A DNA stretch of 64,000 nt from Scrofimicrobium canadense (GTDB lineage: Bacteria; Actinomycetota; Actinomycetes; Actinomycetales; Actinomycetaceae): contig NZ_VULO01000003.1 in assembly GCF_009696615.1 (NCBI RefSeq), forward strand, positions 62,001 through 126,000, given 5' to 3'. The notes under the pieces were generated by a model. The model ran no database searches and was not told where the DNA came from. It worked only from the letters and a program-made list of their open reading frames with translations. Each line of letters begins with the position of its first letter. Positions within the stretch are counted from its first letter, which is position 1. This document shows, in pieces, positions 20,807 through 29,761 of the stretch. The position numbers and the translations under genes were made by a program.

Positions 20807-20861
20807 TTGCAATCACTCCACAATTGTCTTACTGTATTAATCACCTAATACAGTAAGACAA
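20807..20861 (+). promoter_or_regulatory. Promoter with 16-bp perfect palindrome (GntR operator)
   Basis: TTGTCTTACTGTATTA (20824-20839), six-base spacer, and its exact reverse complement (20846-20861). TTGCAA (20807-20812) and TACTGT (20830-20835) with a 17-base spacer can serve as -35 and -10, so the palindrome would cover the -10 box and start point. It ends nine bases before the GntR gene, which points to autorepression of the GntR-ABC operon. Confidence 0.8.
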
Positions 20862-20870
20862 GGGGGTGCG

Positions 20871-21242
20871 ATGGATTTTGACAACACTCAACCAATCTGG
20901 CTGCAGTTACACGACGAATTTGCGCGAAACATCGCCGTGGGAATCTGGCCTCCAGGCTCCCGCATCCCCGGGGTACGCGATCTTGCATCCCAGATGGGGG
21001 TCAATCCCAACACGGTCCAACGCAGCTTGGCCGAACTTGAACGCACCGGCCTGTGCCGTTCAGAGCGAACCTCTGGACGTTTTGTCACCGATGATCCCCG
21101 ACTCATCGAAAAAGCTCAACTAACTCTTGCCACTGACGCTGCACGTGATTTCATCGTCAAGGCCAAAGGTCTACACATGAGCTCAGAGCAGGCAACCCAT
21201 CTCATCACCACTCAATGGAAGGACACCATAACGCATGAATGA
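20871..21242 (+). CDS. GntR-family (YtrA-type) repressor
   Basis: A 123-residue protein: a GntR winged helix with PIWLQLHDEFARNI, WPPGSRIPGVRDLASQMGVNPNTVQRSLAELE, GLCRSERTSGRFV, then only a short helical tail. This build is typical of the YtrA subfamily, whose members sit first in ABC transporter operons and repress them. Start ATG 20871 follows a G-rich ribosome site (AAGGGGG). The stop overlaps the ABC ATPase start by 8 bases. The upstream 16-bp palindrome is the likely operator. Confidence 0.9.
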   Translation: MDFDNTQPIWLQLHDEFARNIAVGIWPPGSRIPGVRDLASQMGVNPNTVQRSLAELERTGLCRSERTSGRFVTDDPRLIEKAQLTLATDAARDFIVKAKGLHMSSEQATHLITTQWKDTITHE

Positions 21243-21939
21243 AGACCAACCAATACTGGAGGTGAGAGACCTCACTAAAACATTCAGTGGTTTCCCGGCG
21301 CTTGCGGGCCTTAATCTCCAACTAGGCACGGGGCAGGTGGTCGGGCTGCTAGGGGAAAACGGATGCGGTAAGACAACGCTGCTAAAAATACTAGCTGGAG
21401 TACTCCAAGGATATTCCGGACATGTCCGTATCAACGGCATGAAGCCTAGTCCAGAAACCAAAGCAATAGTTTCGTTCCTTCCAGATACATCATTCCTGGC
21501 AAATTCGGCGACGATCCCCCAATGCATCGACCTCTACCGTGACTTCTTCGCCGATTTCGACCCTGCACGAACAGAAGACCTACTAGATCTATTCGCACTC
21601 CCGCGTGACAAAAAGCTCTCGGAAATGAGTAAAGGAATGCGCGAAAAAGTGCAGATTGCTTTGGCCATGGGCCGCAAAGCCAGAATCTATCTGTTGGATG
21701 AGCCAATATCAGGAGTGGATCCTGCGGCTCGCGATGTGCTACTTCAGGCCATCACCCGCCATTTGGATAGTGACTCTCTAGTCCTCATCTCTACGCACCT
21801 TATTCACGATTTAGAACCAATCTTGGATTCTATTGTCATGATGCGTGCAGGACGTGTGATCCTCACGGGACAGGTCGATGATTTGCGAGGCGAACACGGA
21901 CTGTCGATGGATCAGCTCTTCAGGAAGGTGTACCAATGA
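21235..21939 (+). CDS. ABC transporter ATP-binding protein (YtrB-like)
   Basis: A 234-residue ATPase: Walker A GENGCGKTT, signature region LSEMSKGMREKVQIALAMG (a non-classical LSGGQ, common in this subfamily), Walker B IYLLDEPISGVDP, and switch His in LVLISTHLIHDLE. It partners the downstream permease through a 4-base overlap and is controlled by the GntR gene before it. Relatives respond to cell-wall antibiotics, but the substrate here is not known. Confidence 0.9.
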   Translation: MNEDQPILEVRDLTKTFSGFPALAGLNLQLGTGQVVGLLGENGCGKTTLLKILAGVLQGYSGHVRINGMKPSPETKAIVSFLPDTSFLANSATIPQCIDLYRDFFADFDPARTEDLLDLFALPRDKKLSEMSKGMREKVQIALAMGRKARIYLLDEPISGVDPAARDVLLQAITRHLDSDSLVLISTHLIHDLEPILDSIVMMRAGRVILTGQVDDLRGEHGLSMDQLFRKVYQ

Positions 21940-22727
21940 CCTCCAAACTACTCAAATATGAATACCTGCGCACTCGTGATGGCATTCTCATCATTTGGGC
22001 TATTGCCCTTGGAATAGCCACGGTCGGGTGCCTCATGATTCTCATGAAAATTCCCGCGCTATCGTCACTGGGCCTGGCCTTCGCTGTTATGGTGACGGTT
22101 CTATTAATACCTGCAACCCAGCTCTATCTGGGTATTGACTATTGGGCCAGTAGTTATCGCAGAGAAGGCTATCTCACGCAGACACTGCCGATACCAGGAC
22201 CACGCATCTACTGGGCAAAACTTGCCTGGGCTGTTATTGCGACTGTGGTCAGCGCGATAATCGCAGTATTACTTGCGTTAGCCATTGTCGCCTCCGCTGG
22301 CGAACTGGGAACACTTGCCAATTGGTGGGATCAGGTACTAGAGATTACCCCTGCATGGGCCTTTATCGTCGTAGGAATCGTCGCCGTAACCTATCTTTTC
22401 AACCTAGTGATATCACTATTCTTCGCTGCAACATTGGGGTCCATCGAGCCATTGAACCGCTGGGGAATCGGCGGCCCCGTGGTGATTATGGTTGCATCGT
22501 ACTTTGTCACTCAAATGACGTTACTGCTGACGATACTGCTCATACCCGTGGGCATTGGCTTAGGACCTAGCGGAATGGAACTCCACACCTTCTCATTCGC
22601 CAGTCTCTTCACATCCAATACTGTGGAGTTCATGCCGGTAGGCTGGATACCGGCCGTTGTTATTCTCTCCCTCATACAAATATTCTGGGCGGCACGCCTG
22701 TGGCGCAAAGGGGCTTCCCTCAACTAG
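21936..22727 (+). CDS. ABC transporter permease
   Basis: A 263-residue membrane protein with about six hydrophobic segments and few polar loops. The motif YRREGYLTQTLPI after the second segment matches the cytoplasmic coupling region seen in ABC-2 type permeases. It overlaps the ATPase gene by 4 bases and closes the GntR-ABC operon. It converges on manC with an 18-base gap. Confidence 0.8.
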   Translation: MTSKLLKYEYLRTRDGILIIWAIALGIATVGCLMILMKIPALSSLGLAFAVMVTVLLIPATQLYLGIDYWASSYRREGYLTQTLPIPGPRIYWAKLAWAVIATVVSAIIAVLLALAIVASAGELGTLANWWDQVLEITPAWAFIVVGIVAVTYLFNLVISLFFAATLGSIEPLNRWGIGGPVVIMVASYFVTQMTLLLTILLIPVGIGLGPSGMELHTFSFASLFTSNTVEFMPVGWIPAVVILSLIQIFWAARLWRKGASLN

Positions 22728-22744
22728 CTGATAGATTTTCGTAC

Positions 22745-23746
22745 CTACAGCAGGTGGTCTTGACCAGTCTCCTTGAGATGGTCAACCACCTGCTTTACTT
22801 TTTGGGCTTGGTGAAGGTCAATCACGAGCAACGCATCATCGGTATCAATGACGGCTACATCTGATAGCCCCACAGTCACCACATGTTTTTTTGACCGTGT
22901 GAACACTCCGGTACCTTCAACCCCGGCAATATCTGCTAGAGCCTTGAAGTCGCCGATATCGGACCACCCACAATTGCCCGGTGTTACAGCTACCCGTCCC
23001 TGGGCAGCCATTGGCTCTGCCAGCGCATAATCGATAGCAATTCGAGGAAGCGTATTCCACGCTGCAGCATCCACCGGTCCGCTTGACAGCTTTGCCAATC
23101 CCCGGTCCATCTGGGGGAGCATCTGTGCCAGGCCCTCACGGAGCAGTCCCGCCCGCATGACAAACATCCCTGCATTCCACAAAAAGCCATTGCGGCAGTA
23201 CTCTTCAGCAACGTCCTTCTCGGGCTTTTCAACGAAGCGTTGTGCTGCGTAGACCGAGGGAGCAATTTCGCTTCCAGGCTCGATATACCCAAACGCTGTG
23301 GAGGGTTCAGCGGGGGTGATTCCAATAGTCGTCAGATAGTTCTGGGCCGCACCTTCAATGGCATTGTTCACCGCGGCCACGAACTCTTGTTCATCTTCTA
23401 TCACATGGTCGGCGGCAAACGAGCCGACAATGCAGTCATCGCCAAACTCTTCGGCTAACCGGTAGACAGCCAATCCAATAGCTGCCATAGAGTCGCGGGG
23501 GCTCGGTTCCACTAAGACTCGCACGCGGGAGTCACTAATTTGTGCCTTCACCTGGTCTTCATGACGACTACCGGTCACGATCGTGATTGTCTCACTGATA
23601 GGAAGTAGCCGCTCCACTGTCGCCTGCAAAAGAGAGCGGCCTTCCCCCAAAAGGTCAAGGAAAAACTTGGGATGATCTGCCCGAGACAGCGGCCACAAAC
23701 GGGTGCCAGTCCCTCCCGCGGGAATGATTGCATGCAGTCGCCTCAT
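22745..23746 (-). CDS. manC: Mannose-1-phosphate guanylyltransferase
   Basis: Makes GDP-mannose from mannose-1-phosphate and GTP for glycan synthesis. It has 333 residues. The nucleotide-binding signature is IIPAGGTGTRLWPLSRADHPK at the N-terminus; ADHVIEDE and the FVEKPEKDVAEEY product-binding segment follow. The C-terminal isomerase (cupin) domain of bifunctional enzymes is absent, so it is the monofunctional type. Start MRRLHAI. Confidence 0.92.
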   Translation of the reverse strand: MRRLHAIIPAGGTGTRLWPLSRADHPKFFLDLLGEGRSLLQATVERLLPISETITIVTGSRHEDQVKAQISDSRVRVLVEPSPRDSMAAIGLAVYRLAEEFGDDCIVGSFAADHVIEDEQEFVAAVNNAIEGAAQNYLTTIGITPAEPSTAFGYIEPGSEIAPSVYAAQRFVEKPEKDVAEEYCRNGFLWNAGMFVMRAGLLREGLAQMLPQMDRGLAKLSSGPVDAAAWNTLPRIAIDYALAEPMAAQGRVAVTPGNCGWSDIGDFKALADIAGVEGTGVFTRSKKHVVTVGLSDVAVIDTDDALLVIDLHQAQKVKQVVDHLKETGQDHLL

Positions 23747-23798
23747 TGGTGCTCACGGCCTTTCATATGGTGTATGGAGCGCATCGTTGCGAAATACC

Positions 23799-23859
23799 AA
23801 AAAGCACACAGCGCCGCAGAGGAGGGTAATTCCCTCCCCATTATGCAGACGCTGTGCGC
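23799..23859 (-). terminator. Two-part terminator downstream of rplY
   Basis: On the minus strand an outer stem (GCGCACAGCG with CGCTGTGTGC, one wobble) encloses an inner stem (GGAGGG/CCCTCC), followed by five Ts. It lies 16 bases after the rplY stop and ends the glmU-prs-rplY transcript. Confidence 0.75.
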
Positions 23860-23874
23860 TTCTATCGAGTATTC

Positions 23875-24489
23875 TTACTCGTCGTCGTTGTCCTGAGTTG
23901 CCTCAGCAAGAGCTTCTTCAGCGTCCTCGACAACGTCAACCTGATCGGTGATAGCGATGATAGAGACGATATCCTGATTGGCGTCCTGTTCAGCTTCAAC
24001 GCCAGCAGGCAGCTGCAGGTCGGAGACGCGAACAACTGTTCCCTCAGCGAGACCTTCGACGCTCACCTCGATGGATTCTGGAATAGCAGTTGCAGAAGCC
24101 TTGACTGGCAGCGCGAACTCTTCCTGTTGTGTCTGGGTACCAGGGGCAGGCTCGCCAACCAGAACGATTGGAACTTCCACGTCAACCTTCTGGTCTTTGG
24201 TGACCACTAGCAAATCAACGTGCAGAATGTTGCGCGAGACTGGGTGAGTCTGCACAGCTTTGACCAAGCACAGCTGCTTATTACCGTCGTACGATACTTC
24301 AATAACAGCATTTGCTGAATCCTTGACGATGAGGAAGATTCCGTGACCTGGAAGATCTAAGTGGACAGGTTCGAAGCCTTTGCCATACATGACAGCAGGG
24401 ACCAGTCCTGCGCGGCGGGCACGACGAGCGGGGCCCTTCCCGGTTTCGGTGCGTACTTGTGCATTCAGCACATGATTTTCGGTGGCCAT
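23875..24489 (-). CDS. rplY: Ribosomal protein bL25, Ctc form
   Basis: Binds 5S rRNA in the large ribosome subunit. It has 204 residues: an N-terminal L25 domain (VRTETGKGPARRARRAGLVPAVMYG) plus the C-terminal Ctc beta domain (DVEVPIVLVGEPAPG, ESIEVSVEGLAEG) and an acidic tail. Start ATG 24489; the five codons before it in the open frame lack support. The glmU-prs-rplY order is common in Gram-positive genomes. Confidence 0.95.
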   Translation of the reverse strand: MATENHVLNAQVRTETGKGPARRARRAGLVPAVMYGKGFEPVHLDLPGHGIFLIVKDSANAVIEVSYDGNKQLCLVKAVQTHPVSRNILHVDLLVVTKDQKVDVEVPIVLVGEPAPGTQTQQEEFALPVKASATAIPESIEVSVEGLAEGTVVRVSDLQLPAGVEAEQDANQDIVSIIAITDQVDVVEDAEEALAEATQDNDDE

Positions 24490-24594
24490 GATGCCCTCTC
24501 TCAAGCGATTGTACTCACGCGCGCCGGAGAAGGAATCCCTGCCGATAACGGAGCAACGCTCCCTCGCCGGGGCAACTATCTTAGAATAGTTTTT

Positions 24595-25575
24595 CTACGC
24601 GACCCCGTCAAACATTGACGTCACTGAGCCGTCCTCAAACACCTCAAAGATTCCCCGTGCTAAAAGGGGTGCGATCGGCAAAACTGTCAGGTGTGGGAAC
24701 CGCTTATCTTCCTCGATCGGCAAAGTATCTGTGACGATTACCTCTGATGCGCCTGACTCTTCCAGTCTTTGTGGCGCCGGATCAGAGAGCACTCCGTGCG
24801 TTGCCGCAACGATCACATCACTGGCGCCAGCATCGTAGAGAACCTTGACAGCCTCAGCAATCGTTCCTGCAGTATCGATCATGTCATCAACCAGAACGCA
24901 TTGACGTCCCGTTACGTCACCTACGACGCGATTTGCGACAGCAACATTTGGGCGAGTCGTATCACGGGTTTTGTGGACAAAAGCAAGAGGGCAGTTCCCC
25001 AGTTTTGCAGACCACTTTTCTGCAACACGGATTCGACCAGCATCAGGTGACACAACAGCGACTTTTTCAGGGTCGATACGGCCGCGCACATAGTCCACGA
25101 GAACCGGCATCGCCCACAAATGATCAACGGGTCCGTCAAAGAAGCCCTGAGCTTGAGAGGCGTGAAGGTCAACGCTCATGATGCGATCAGCTCCCGCGGT
25201 CTTATACATATCAGCAATCAGCTTGGCTGATACGGGTTCACGTCCCTGGTGCTTCTTATCCTGACGTGAATAGGGGTAGAGCGGAGCAACAACAGTGATG
25301 CGCTTGGCCGAAGCGCGTTTAGCGGCGTCGACCATGATCAACTGTTCCATGAACCATTTGTTGATGGGTGCGGTCATTGACTGCAGGACGAAGACATCTG
25401 CGCCTCGGACAGATTCGTTGAATCGCACGTAAATCTCACCGGAAGCAAAATCGTAGGCAGTAGTGGAAGACACCTCCGTACCAAGTGATTCGGCTACCTG
25501 TTCTGCCAAGCCCGGGTATGCGCGCCCCGAGACCAGTACCAATCGTTTTTCACCGGTTGAGATAATGCCGCTCAT
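24595..25575 (-). CDS. prs: Ribose-phosphate pyrophosphokinase
   Basis: Makes PRPP from ribose-5-phosphate and ATP for nucleotide, histidine and tryptophan synthesis. It has 326 residues. The metal-binding region DLHASQAQGFFDGPVDHL, the ATP flexible loop region PLYPYSRQDKKHQGREP, and the PRPP motif CVLVDDMIDTAGTI are intact. It follows the shortened glmU by 20 bases. Confidence 0.97.
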   Translation of the reverse strand: MSGIISTGEKRLVLVSGRAYPGLAEQVAESLGTEVSSTTAYDFASGEIYVRFNESVRGADVFVLQSMTAPINKWFMEQLIMVDAAKRASAKRITVVAPLYPYSRQDKKHQGREPVSAKLIADMYKTAGADRIMSVDLHASQAQGFFDGPVDHLWAMPVLVDYVRGRIDPEKVAVVSPDAGRIRVAEKWSAKLGNCPLAFVHKTRDTTRPNVAVANRVVGDVTGRQCVLVDDMIDTAGTIAEAVKVLYDAGASDVIVAATHGVLSDPAPQRLEESGASEVIVTDTLPIEEDKRFPHLTVLPIAPLLARGIFEVFEDGSVTSMFDGVA

Positions 25576-25595
25576 AGAGGGACAGCCCTTCCTTT

Positions 25596-26555
25596 TCAGC
25601 CTGCGTCCATTGTAGACCCGGGAGTGACTTCCAGATCCTCGATAACGACGTAAGGGCCGACAGTTGCCCCACTTCTTACGATGCTGTGACCACGCACAGT
25701 GGTGAATGGTTCAATCCGTGAATCTGCCTCCAACACCACGTCAACGTCAAGGCTGGTGGTGACCGGATCAACGATTGATACTCCTTGGCGCATGTGGTGC
25801 TCACATAGTCGCGTATTGAGAACGCGGCGCAGAGTAGCCAACTGCACTAAATCGTTGCATCCTTCCGCCTGCCAGGTGTCCTCTAAGACATAGGGCTGGG
25901 CGAGGCGCCCAGCAGTAGCCGCGATCTCAACAATGTCCGTGAGATAGACCTCACCTTGATCGTTGTCGGTTCCAAGACCACGCAAAGCCTCTTCTAAGAA
26001 TTCCCTGTCGAAGGCGTAGATTCCCGCGTTGATCTCATTGATCCCACGTTCCTCAGTGCTGGCATCTCTTTGTTCAACGATGCGAGCAATCGCCTCACCA
26101 TCACGAACGATGCGCCCATAACCGGTCGGGTCTGGCGCAATAGTCGTAACCGCAGTGACTGCTGCACTCGCATCCACATGCGCTTCAAGCACTTTTTGCA
26201 AAGTAGCCGATTCAAGAAGTGGAACATCCCCCGAGGTGACCAAGACAGTGTCTCCCAGGTCTACGCCGTTTTCCTTGGCGGATATCAATGCGCACTGTAC
26301 GGCCCGACCGGTTCCAGGAATATCATCCTGGTCAGCGATGATCACATCAGGGATGACTCGCTGCGCCTCAGCTGCAACCGCATCGCGTTCATGACGCACT
26401 ACGGCAACGATATGCTCAGGGGCGATTCCCTTGGCTGCATGGAGCGCGTGACCCAATAGAGTGCGTCCGCATAGCGAGTGGAGAACTTTGGGAGTTTTTG
26501 ATTTCATGCGGGTGCCTTTACCTGCGGCCAGCACCACAACCGAACTACTGCTCAC
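25596..26555 (-). CDS. glmU: GlmU uridylyltransferase domain, C-terminally truncated
   Basis: The N-terminal half makes UDP-GlcNAc from GlcNAc-1-phosphate and UTP; VVVLAAGKGTRMKSKTPKVLH and the GDVPLL metal site are intact. Start GTG 26555 has GAGAGG five bases upstream. The protein ends after about 319 residues, within the first coils of the left-handed beta-helix (VRSGATVGPYVVIEDLEV). Standard GlmU has about 455-495 residues, and the missing part holds the acetyltransferase active site. No remainder is found before prs begins 20 bases on. Either acetyl transfer is done by another protein, or the gene is broken. Confidence 0.88.
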   Translation of the reverse strand: MSSSSVVVLAAGKGTRMKSKTPKVLHSLCGRTLLGHALHAAKGIAPEHIVAVVRHERDAVAAEAQRVIPDVIIADQDDIPGTGRAVQCALISAKENGVDLGDTVLVTSGDVPLLESATLQKVLEAHVDASAAVTAVTTIAPDPTGYGRIVRDGEAIARIVEQRDASTEERGINEINAGIYAFDREFLEEALRGLGTDNDQGEVYLTDIVEIAATAGRLAQPYVLEDTWQAEGCNDLVQLATLRRVLNTRLCEHHMRQGVSIVDPVTTSLDVDVVLEADSRIEPFTTVRGHSIVRSGATVGPYVVIEDLEVTPGSTMDAG

Positions 26556-26584
26556 GTGCACCTCTCGAGTTCGGAACCGTAACG

Positions 26585-26655
26585 CTCCGCCCCCAGGACT
26601 CGAACCTGGACTAAAGGTACCAAAAACCCTTGTGCTGCCATTACACCAAGGCGGA
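26585..26655 (-). tRNA. tRNA-Gln (UUG)
   Basis: A 71-base cloverleaf on the minus strand. The acceptor stem TCCGCCT pairs with GGGCGGA (one G-T), the D stem is GTGT/GCAC, the anticodon stem is AGGGT/ACCTT with loop TTTTGGT, giving anticodon TTG, and the T arm is CCAGG-TTCGAGT-CCTGG. CCA is not encoded. It lies just upstream of glmU. Confidence 0.95.
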
Positions 26656-26689
26656 AAACACAAATGATTGTGCCACATCAAAGACGATT

Positions 26690-26712
26690 CGTCACACTCG
26701 ATAAGTGTGACG
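26690..26712. promoter_or_regulatory. 9-bp perfect palindrome before the MarR gene
   Basis: CGTCACACT, spacer of five bases, AGTGTGACG, ending one base before ATG 26714. Its size and position fit a MarR-family operator and autoregulation of the MarR-ABC operon. Confidence 0.65.
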
Positions 26713-26713
26713 T

Positions 26714-27256
26714 ATGCCAGCATTTTCTCTCGACGCCGGTATTCTTGATCTCGTGAGCCCATTTCGAGACGATGAATCCCGGCGTATTGTCGATGCTTGG
26801 CGCACTGAGCGCCCCGACCTTGACCCCTCCCCAATGTTGGTTTTTTCACGTCTGTCACGATTATCTCGGCATCTGGACCGCGAACGAAGAAAAGCCTTCG
26901 CTGCTCATGACCTTGAGACATGGGAATTTGATGTGTTAGCCGCTCTCAGGCGGTCTGGTGAACCCTACCAGGCAACGCCCGGCGCACTAATGAATGATCT
27001 TCTGGTCTCGTCGGGAACGATGACCAACCGCATTGACAGACTTGAAGAAGCAGGGCTGGTTCAACGCAAGCCTAGCAACCGTGATCGGCGAGTTGTCTTG
27101 GTACAACTCACAGATGCGGGTGCTCAAAGGGTGGACGGAGCCCTTGAAGCACTACTCAAAGCCGAAAAACGGATCCTTTCCGTGCTCGAATTGAGTGAGC
27201 GCACAGAGCTCGCGTCGCTACTCTTTCCCCTAGTGGCCCAGTTCGAGAATCCCTAG
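26714..27256 (+). CDS. MarR-family regulator
   Basis: A 180-residue winged-helix protein: an N-terminal dimer helix (VFSRLSRLSRHLDRERRKAF), ETWEFDVLAALRRSGEPYQATPGAL, recognition part LVSSGTMTNRIDRLEEAGLVQRKPSNRDRRVV (wing DRR), and a C-terminal helix pair. No ribosome site precedes ATG 26714, so the message may be leaderless; GTG 26753 is a less likely start. The downstream ABC exporter genes follow within 16 bases and are its likely target. Confidence 0.88.
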   Translation: MPAFSLDAGILDLVSPFRDDESRRIVDAWRTERPDLDPSPMLVFSRLSRLSRHLDRERRKAFAAHDLETWEFDVLAALRRSGEPYQATPGALMNDLLVSSGTMTNRIDRLEEAGLVQRKPSNRDRRVVLVQLTDAGAQRVDGALEALLKAEKRILSVLELSERTELASLLFPLVAQFENP

Positions 27257-27272
27257 CCAGTAGACTTGTGAC

Positions 27273-28028
27273 ATGACCACACCGGCAATGTCACTGCAGC
27301 ACCTCGTCAAAGTCTTCGGTAACACAGTTGCCGTCGGCGACTTATCCCTCGACATCCCTCAAGGCTCATTCTTCGGAATGGTCGGCCCCAATGGCGCTGG
27401 AAAAACCACAAGCCTTTCAATGGCAACAGGGCTCCTTATTCCTGACCGGGGAACTGCATATGTTGACGGAATCGACGTATGGAAGAACCCCTCAGATGCT
27501 AAGCAAATTCTCGGTGTGATGCCCGATGGTATGCGGGTTTTTGACCGCATGTCAGGTCCTGATTACCTCACCTATGTCGGCATGTTGCGCGGCCTACCTA
27601 AAGACGTTGCCCGCAAGCGCACCGCTGAACTACTCGAGGTGTTAGACCTCACCGACGTTGGAAAGAAAATTATTGCCGACTACTCGGCAGGTATGGCGAA
27701 GAAGACTGCCCTTGGAGCGGCGCTGGTCCACGGCCCCCGCGTAGTCGTTCTTGACGAGCCTTTCGAGTCGGTCGATCCAGTTTCTGCTGGCAATATCCGG
27801 CAGATTCTTCAAGCATTTGTCAACAATGGTGGCACTGTGGTGCTGTCTAGTCACGTGATGGATACCGTGGAAAAACTCTGCGACCATGTGGCTGTGATTA
27901 ATCAAGGTCATGTGATTGCAGCAGGAACGACCGCGGAAGTTGCCGGAGATATGACTTTGGATGAGCGTTTCGCTGAGCTGGTAGGCGGGCGCCACCTTGA
28001 AGGAGGCCTATCGTGGTTGGGCAACTAA
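27273..28028 (+). CDS. ABC exporter ATP-binding protein
   Basis: A 251-residue ATPase: Walker A GPNGAGKTT, signature IADYSAGMAKKTALG (degenerate LSGGQ), Walker B VVVLDEPFESVDP, and switch His in VVLSSHVMDTVEKL. The type is that of ABC-2 exporters. It overlaps the 5' end of the permease gene. Regulation by the adjacent MarR is inferred. Confidence 0.9.
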   Translation: MTTPAMSLQHLVKVFGNTVAVGDLSLDIPQGSFFGMVGPNGAGKTTSLSMATGLLIPDRGTAYVDGIDVWKNPSDAKQILGVMPDGMRVFDRMSGPDYLTYVGMLRGLPKDVARKRTAELLEVLDLTDVGKKIIADYSAGMAKKTALGAALVHGPRVVVLDEPFESVDPVSAGNIRQILQAFVNNGGTVVLSSHVMDTVEKLCDHVAVINQGHVIAAGTTAEVAGDMTLDERFAELVGGRHLEGGLSWLGN

Positions 28029-29761
28029 CCTCCTCGCCCAGCACTTCCCCACGTAAACGGGGGTTAGTGCGGCAACTTTCCGGGATCAAACTGCGCTCCA
28101 TGTGGGAAGCCTTGCGTGCACAAACATACGTACTGGTTCTCTCAATTATTGCTTACATTTACGGATTGATCTGGATAGGCGTCATCGCGATTGGTCTTGC
28201 CACCGCGGGGCTTGCTGGCGCTCAGGCAATGCCACTCTTACTGCCGTTGGCGGGCAGCCTCTACACGCTGGGATGGATCGTTGTACCGGTGGTGCTTGCA
28301 AGCCAAGAAGGTACTCTTGACCCCATAAAACTCACGCCTTACGTGTCAAACTCTTCAAGGCTGGCCTTAGCTCTCATCATTGTTGGTGGGGTTGGCGTCG
28401 GAGGTGTGTATTTCCTTTTGGTCCAAATTGGGGCGATTGTGGGTTGGGCCGGAATCGGCGGGGGCCTAGGATTGTGGTCTGCAATCTTGGGTGCCGTGCT
28501 GGGGAGCTTGGTGGCTTTGGTGTGGTTCAAAGCTTTAGGAACCTGGCTGGGGCGACGCAAAGCAACAAAGACCTCTGCTAAAGATCGTGCTGGCCTCATC
28601 ATCGGTGTTCTTTTCCTCGTTGTTTTCATCCCCAGCATCTATTTGCTGCCAGATCTTCTAGAGAATCTGGACCTCTCTTTTTGGCTCTCATTACTGCCGT
28701 ATCTCAAGTGGACGCCATTTGGCGCCCCTTGGTTTCTACCTGCAGCCGCTGTAGAAAACGACTGGACACAGTTCGCCGTTCTCATACTGATCAGCGCAGT
28801 AACTATTGCACTTGGCTGGTGGCTGATGAGAGCTATGCTGGGACCGGCCATGGTTGGCAAAGCTGCGAAGATCACCCCGGCAATTGAGGATGCTTTGCGC
28901 GCCGGTCGCACCCAAGTCGATCCAACTGCCACTCAAACCGAGCATGTTCGCGCCGGTGAGGTACCCCAATATTTGTCTCTCGTTGACATGTGGCAGCGCC
29001 TTGGCATATCTGGCCCAACCGCAGCAGTTGCGGCCCGCACCCAAATCTATTGGCTCAAAGACTCACGTCTGAGTGTTCAGTCCCTCAGCTCGCTTACGCT
29101 CATCATCGTCGCCGTTATCATGGATAAGAGCATGGCGTACTTCCCAGGCATGAGCTTCTTCTTCGTTATTCTTGCAGCGTTTGTACTTGGAAGAGTGCTG
29201 GGAACGTTATTGCAATACGATTCGACTGCCTTTTGGCTGCATGTTTCCACTGGTATTCGCGGGGCTCACGATAGACTGGGACGATTCCTGGGATCAGCAA
29301 TTTTTATGGTCCCTGCTCTGCTAGTTGCGACAGTAGTGTTCGGCATTTTGGTTGGAATGGCCCCCGGTAATATCGCTTTACTTGCTGTTGCATCCTTGCT
29401 TGTATTCAGTTGCGGGGCCACAGCAACTTCGATAATCGGATCCCAATGGGTTTATCCTGTCCAGCCTCCCGGCACCTCTGCTATGTCCACGAAAGGAACG
29501 GGCCAGTTCGGTATCACGCTGCTCATTGGTTTGCTTCAGTTTGCTGTGACCGCTCTTTTTGCAGCGCTTCCTGCGGGTCTTTTGGTGTGGTCACTGAGCG
29601 GTGGAACCGCACTCAAGCTGATTGCCGCACTTGTCGCGATTGCGTGGTCATGTGCCATCATCTGGCTTTCGGTATGGTGGGGCGGGAAGATCCTCGATCG
29701 CTCTGAGGTTGAGATCCTCACGAAGATTCGTAACTGGCCTGGACATGGAGTTACTGCTTAG
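28013..29761 (+). CDS. ABC exporter permease, ABC-2 like
   Basis: A 582-residue membrane protein with about 12 hydrophobic segments in two blocks separated by a polar region (KAAKITPAIEDALRAGRTQ). The GTG start at 28013 is fixed by AAGGAGG at 28000-28006, inside the end of the ATPase gene. It is large compared with single-block ABC-2 permeases, so it probably forms the full membrane part with the ATPase dimer. The substrate is unknown. It overlaps the next gene by one base (TAGTG). Confidence 0.82.
   Translation: MVGQLTSSPSTSPRKRGLVRQLSGIKLRSMWEALRAQTYVLVLSIIAYIYGLIWIGVIAIGLATAGLAGAQAMPLLLPLAGSLYTLGWIVVPVVLASQEGTLDPIKLTPYVSNSSRLALALIIVGGVGVGGVYFLLVQIGAIVGWAGIGGGLGLWSAILGAVLGSLVALVWFKALGTWLGRRKATKTSAKDRAGLIIGVLFLVVFIPSIYLLPDLLENLDLSFWLSLLPYLKWTPFGAPWFLPAAAVENDWTQFAVLILISAVTIALGWWLMRAMLGPAMVGKAAKITPAIEDALRAGRTQVDPTATQTEHVRAGEVPQYLSLVDMWQRLGISGPTAAVAARTQIYWLKDSRLSVQSLSSLTLIIVAVIMDKSMAYFPGMSFFFVILAAFVLGRVLGTLLQYDSTAFWLHVSTGIRGAHDRLGRFLGSAIFMVPALLVATVVFGILVGMAPGNIALLAVASLLVFSCGATATSIIGSQWVYPVQPPGTSAMSTKGTGQFGITLLIGLLQFAVTALFAALPAGLLVWSLSGGTALKLIAALVAIAWSCAIIWLSVWWGGKILDRSEVEILTKIRNWPGHGVTA

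Noticed and set aside
25596..26921. Long N-terminal extension of the GlmU frame through the tRNA gene
   Set aside because: The extension reads through tRNA-Gln and has no ribosome site; the GTG at 26555 has one.
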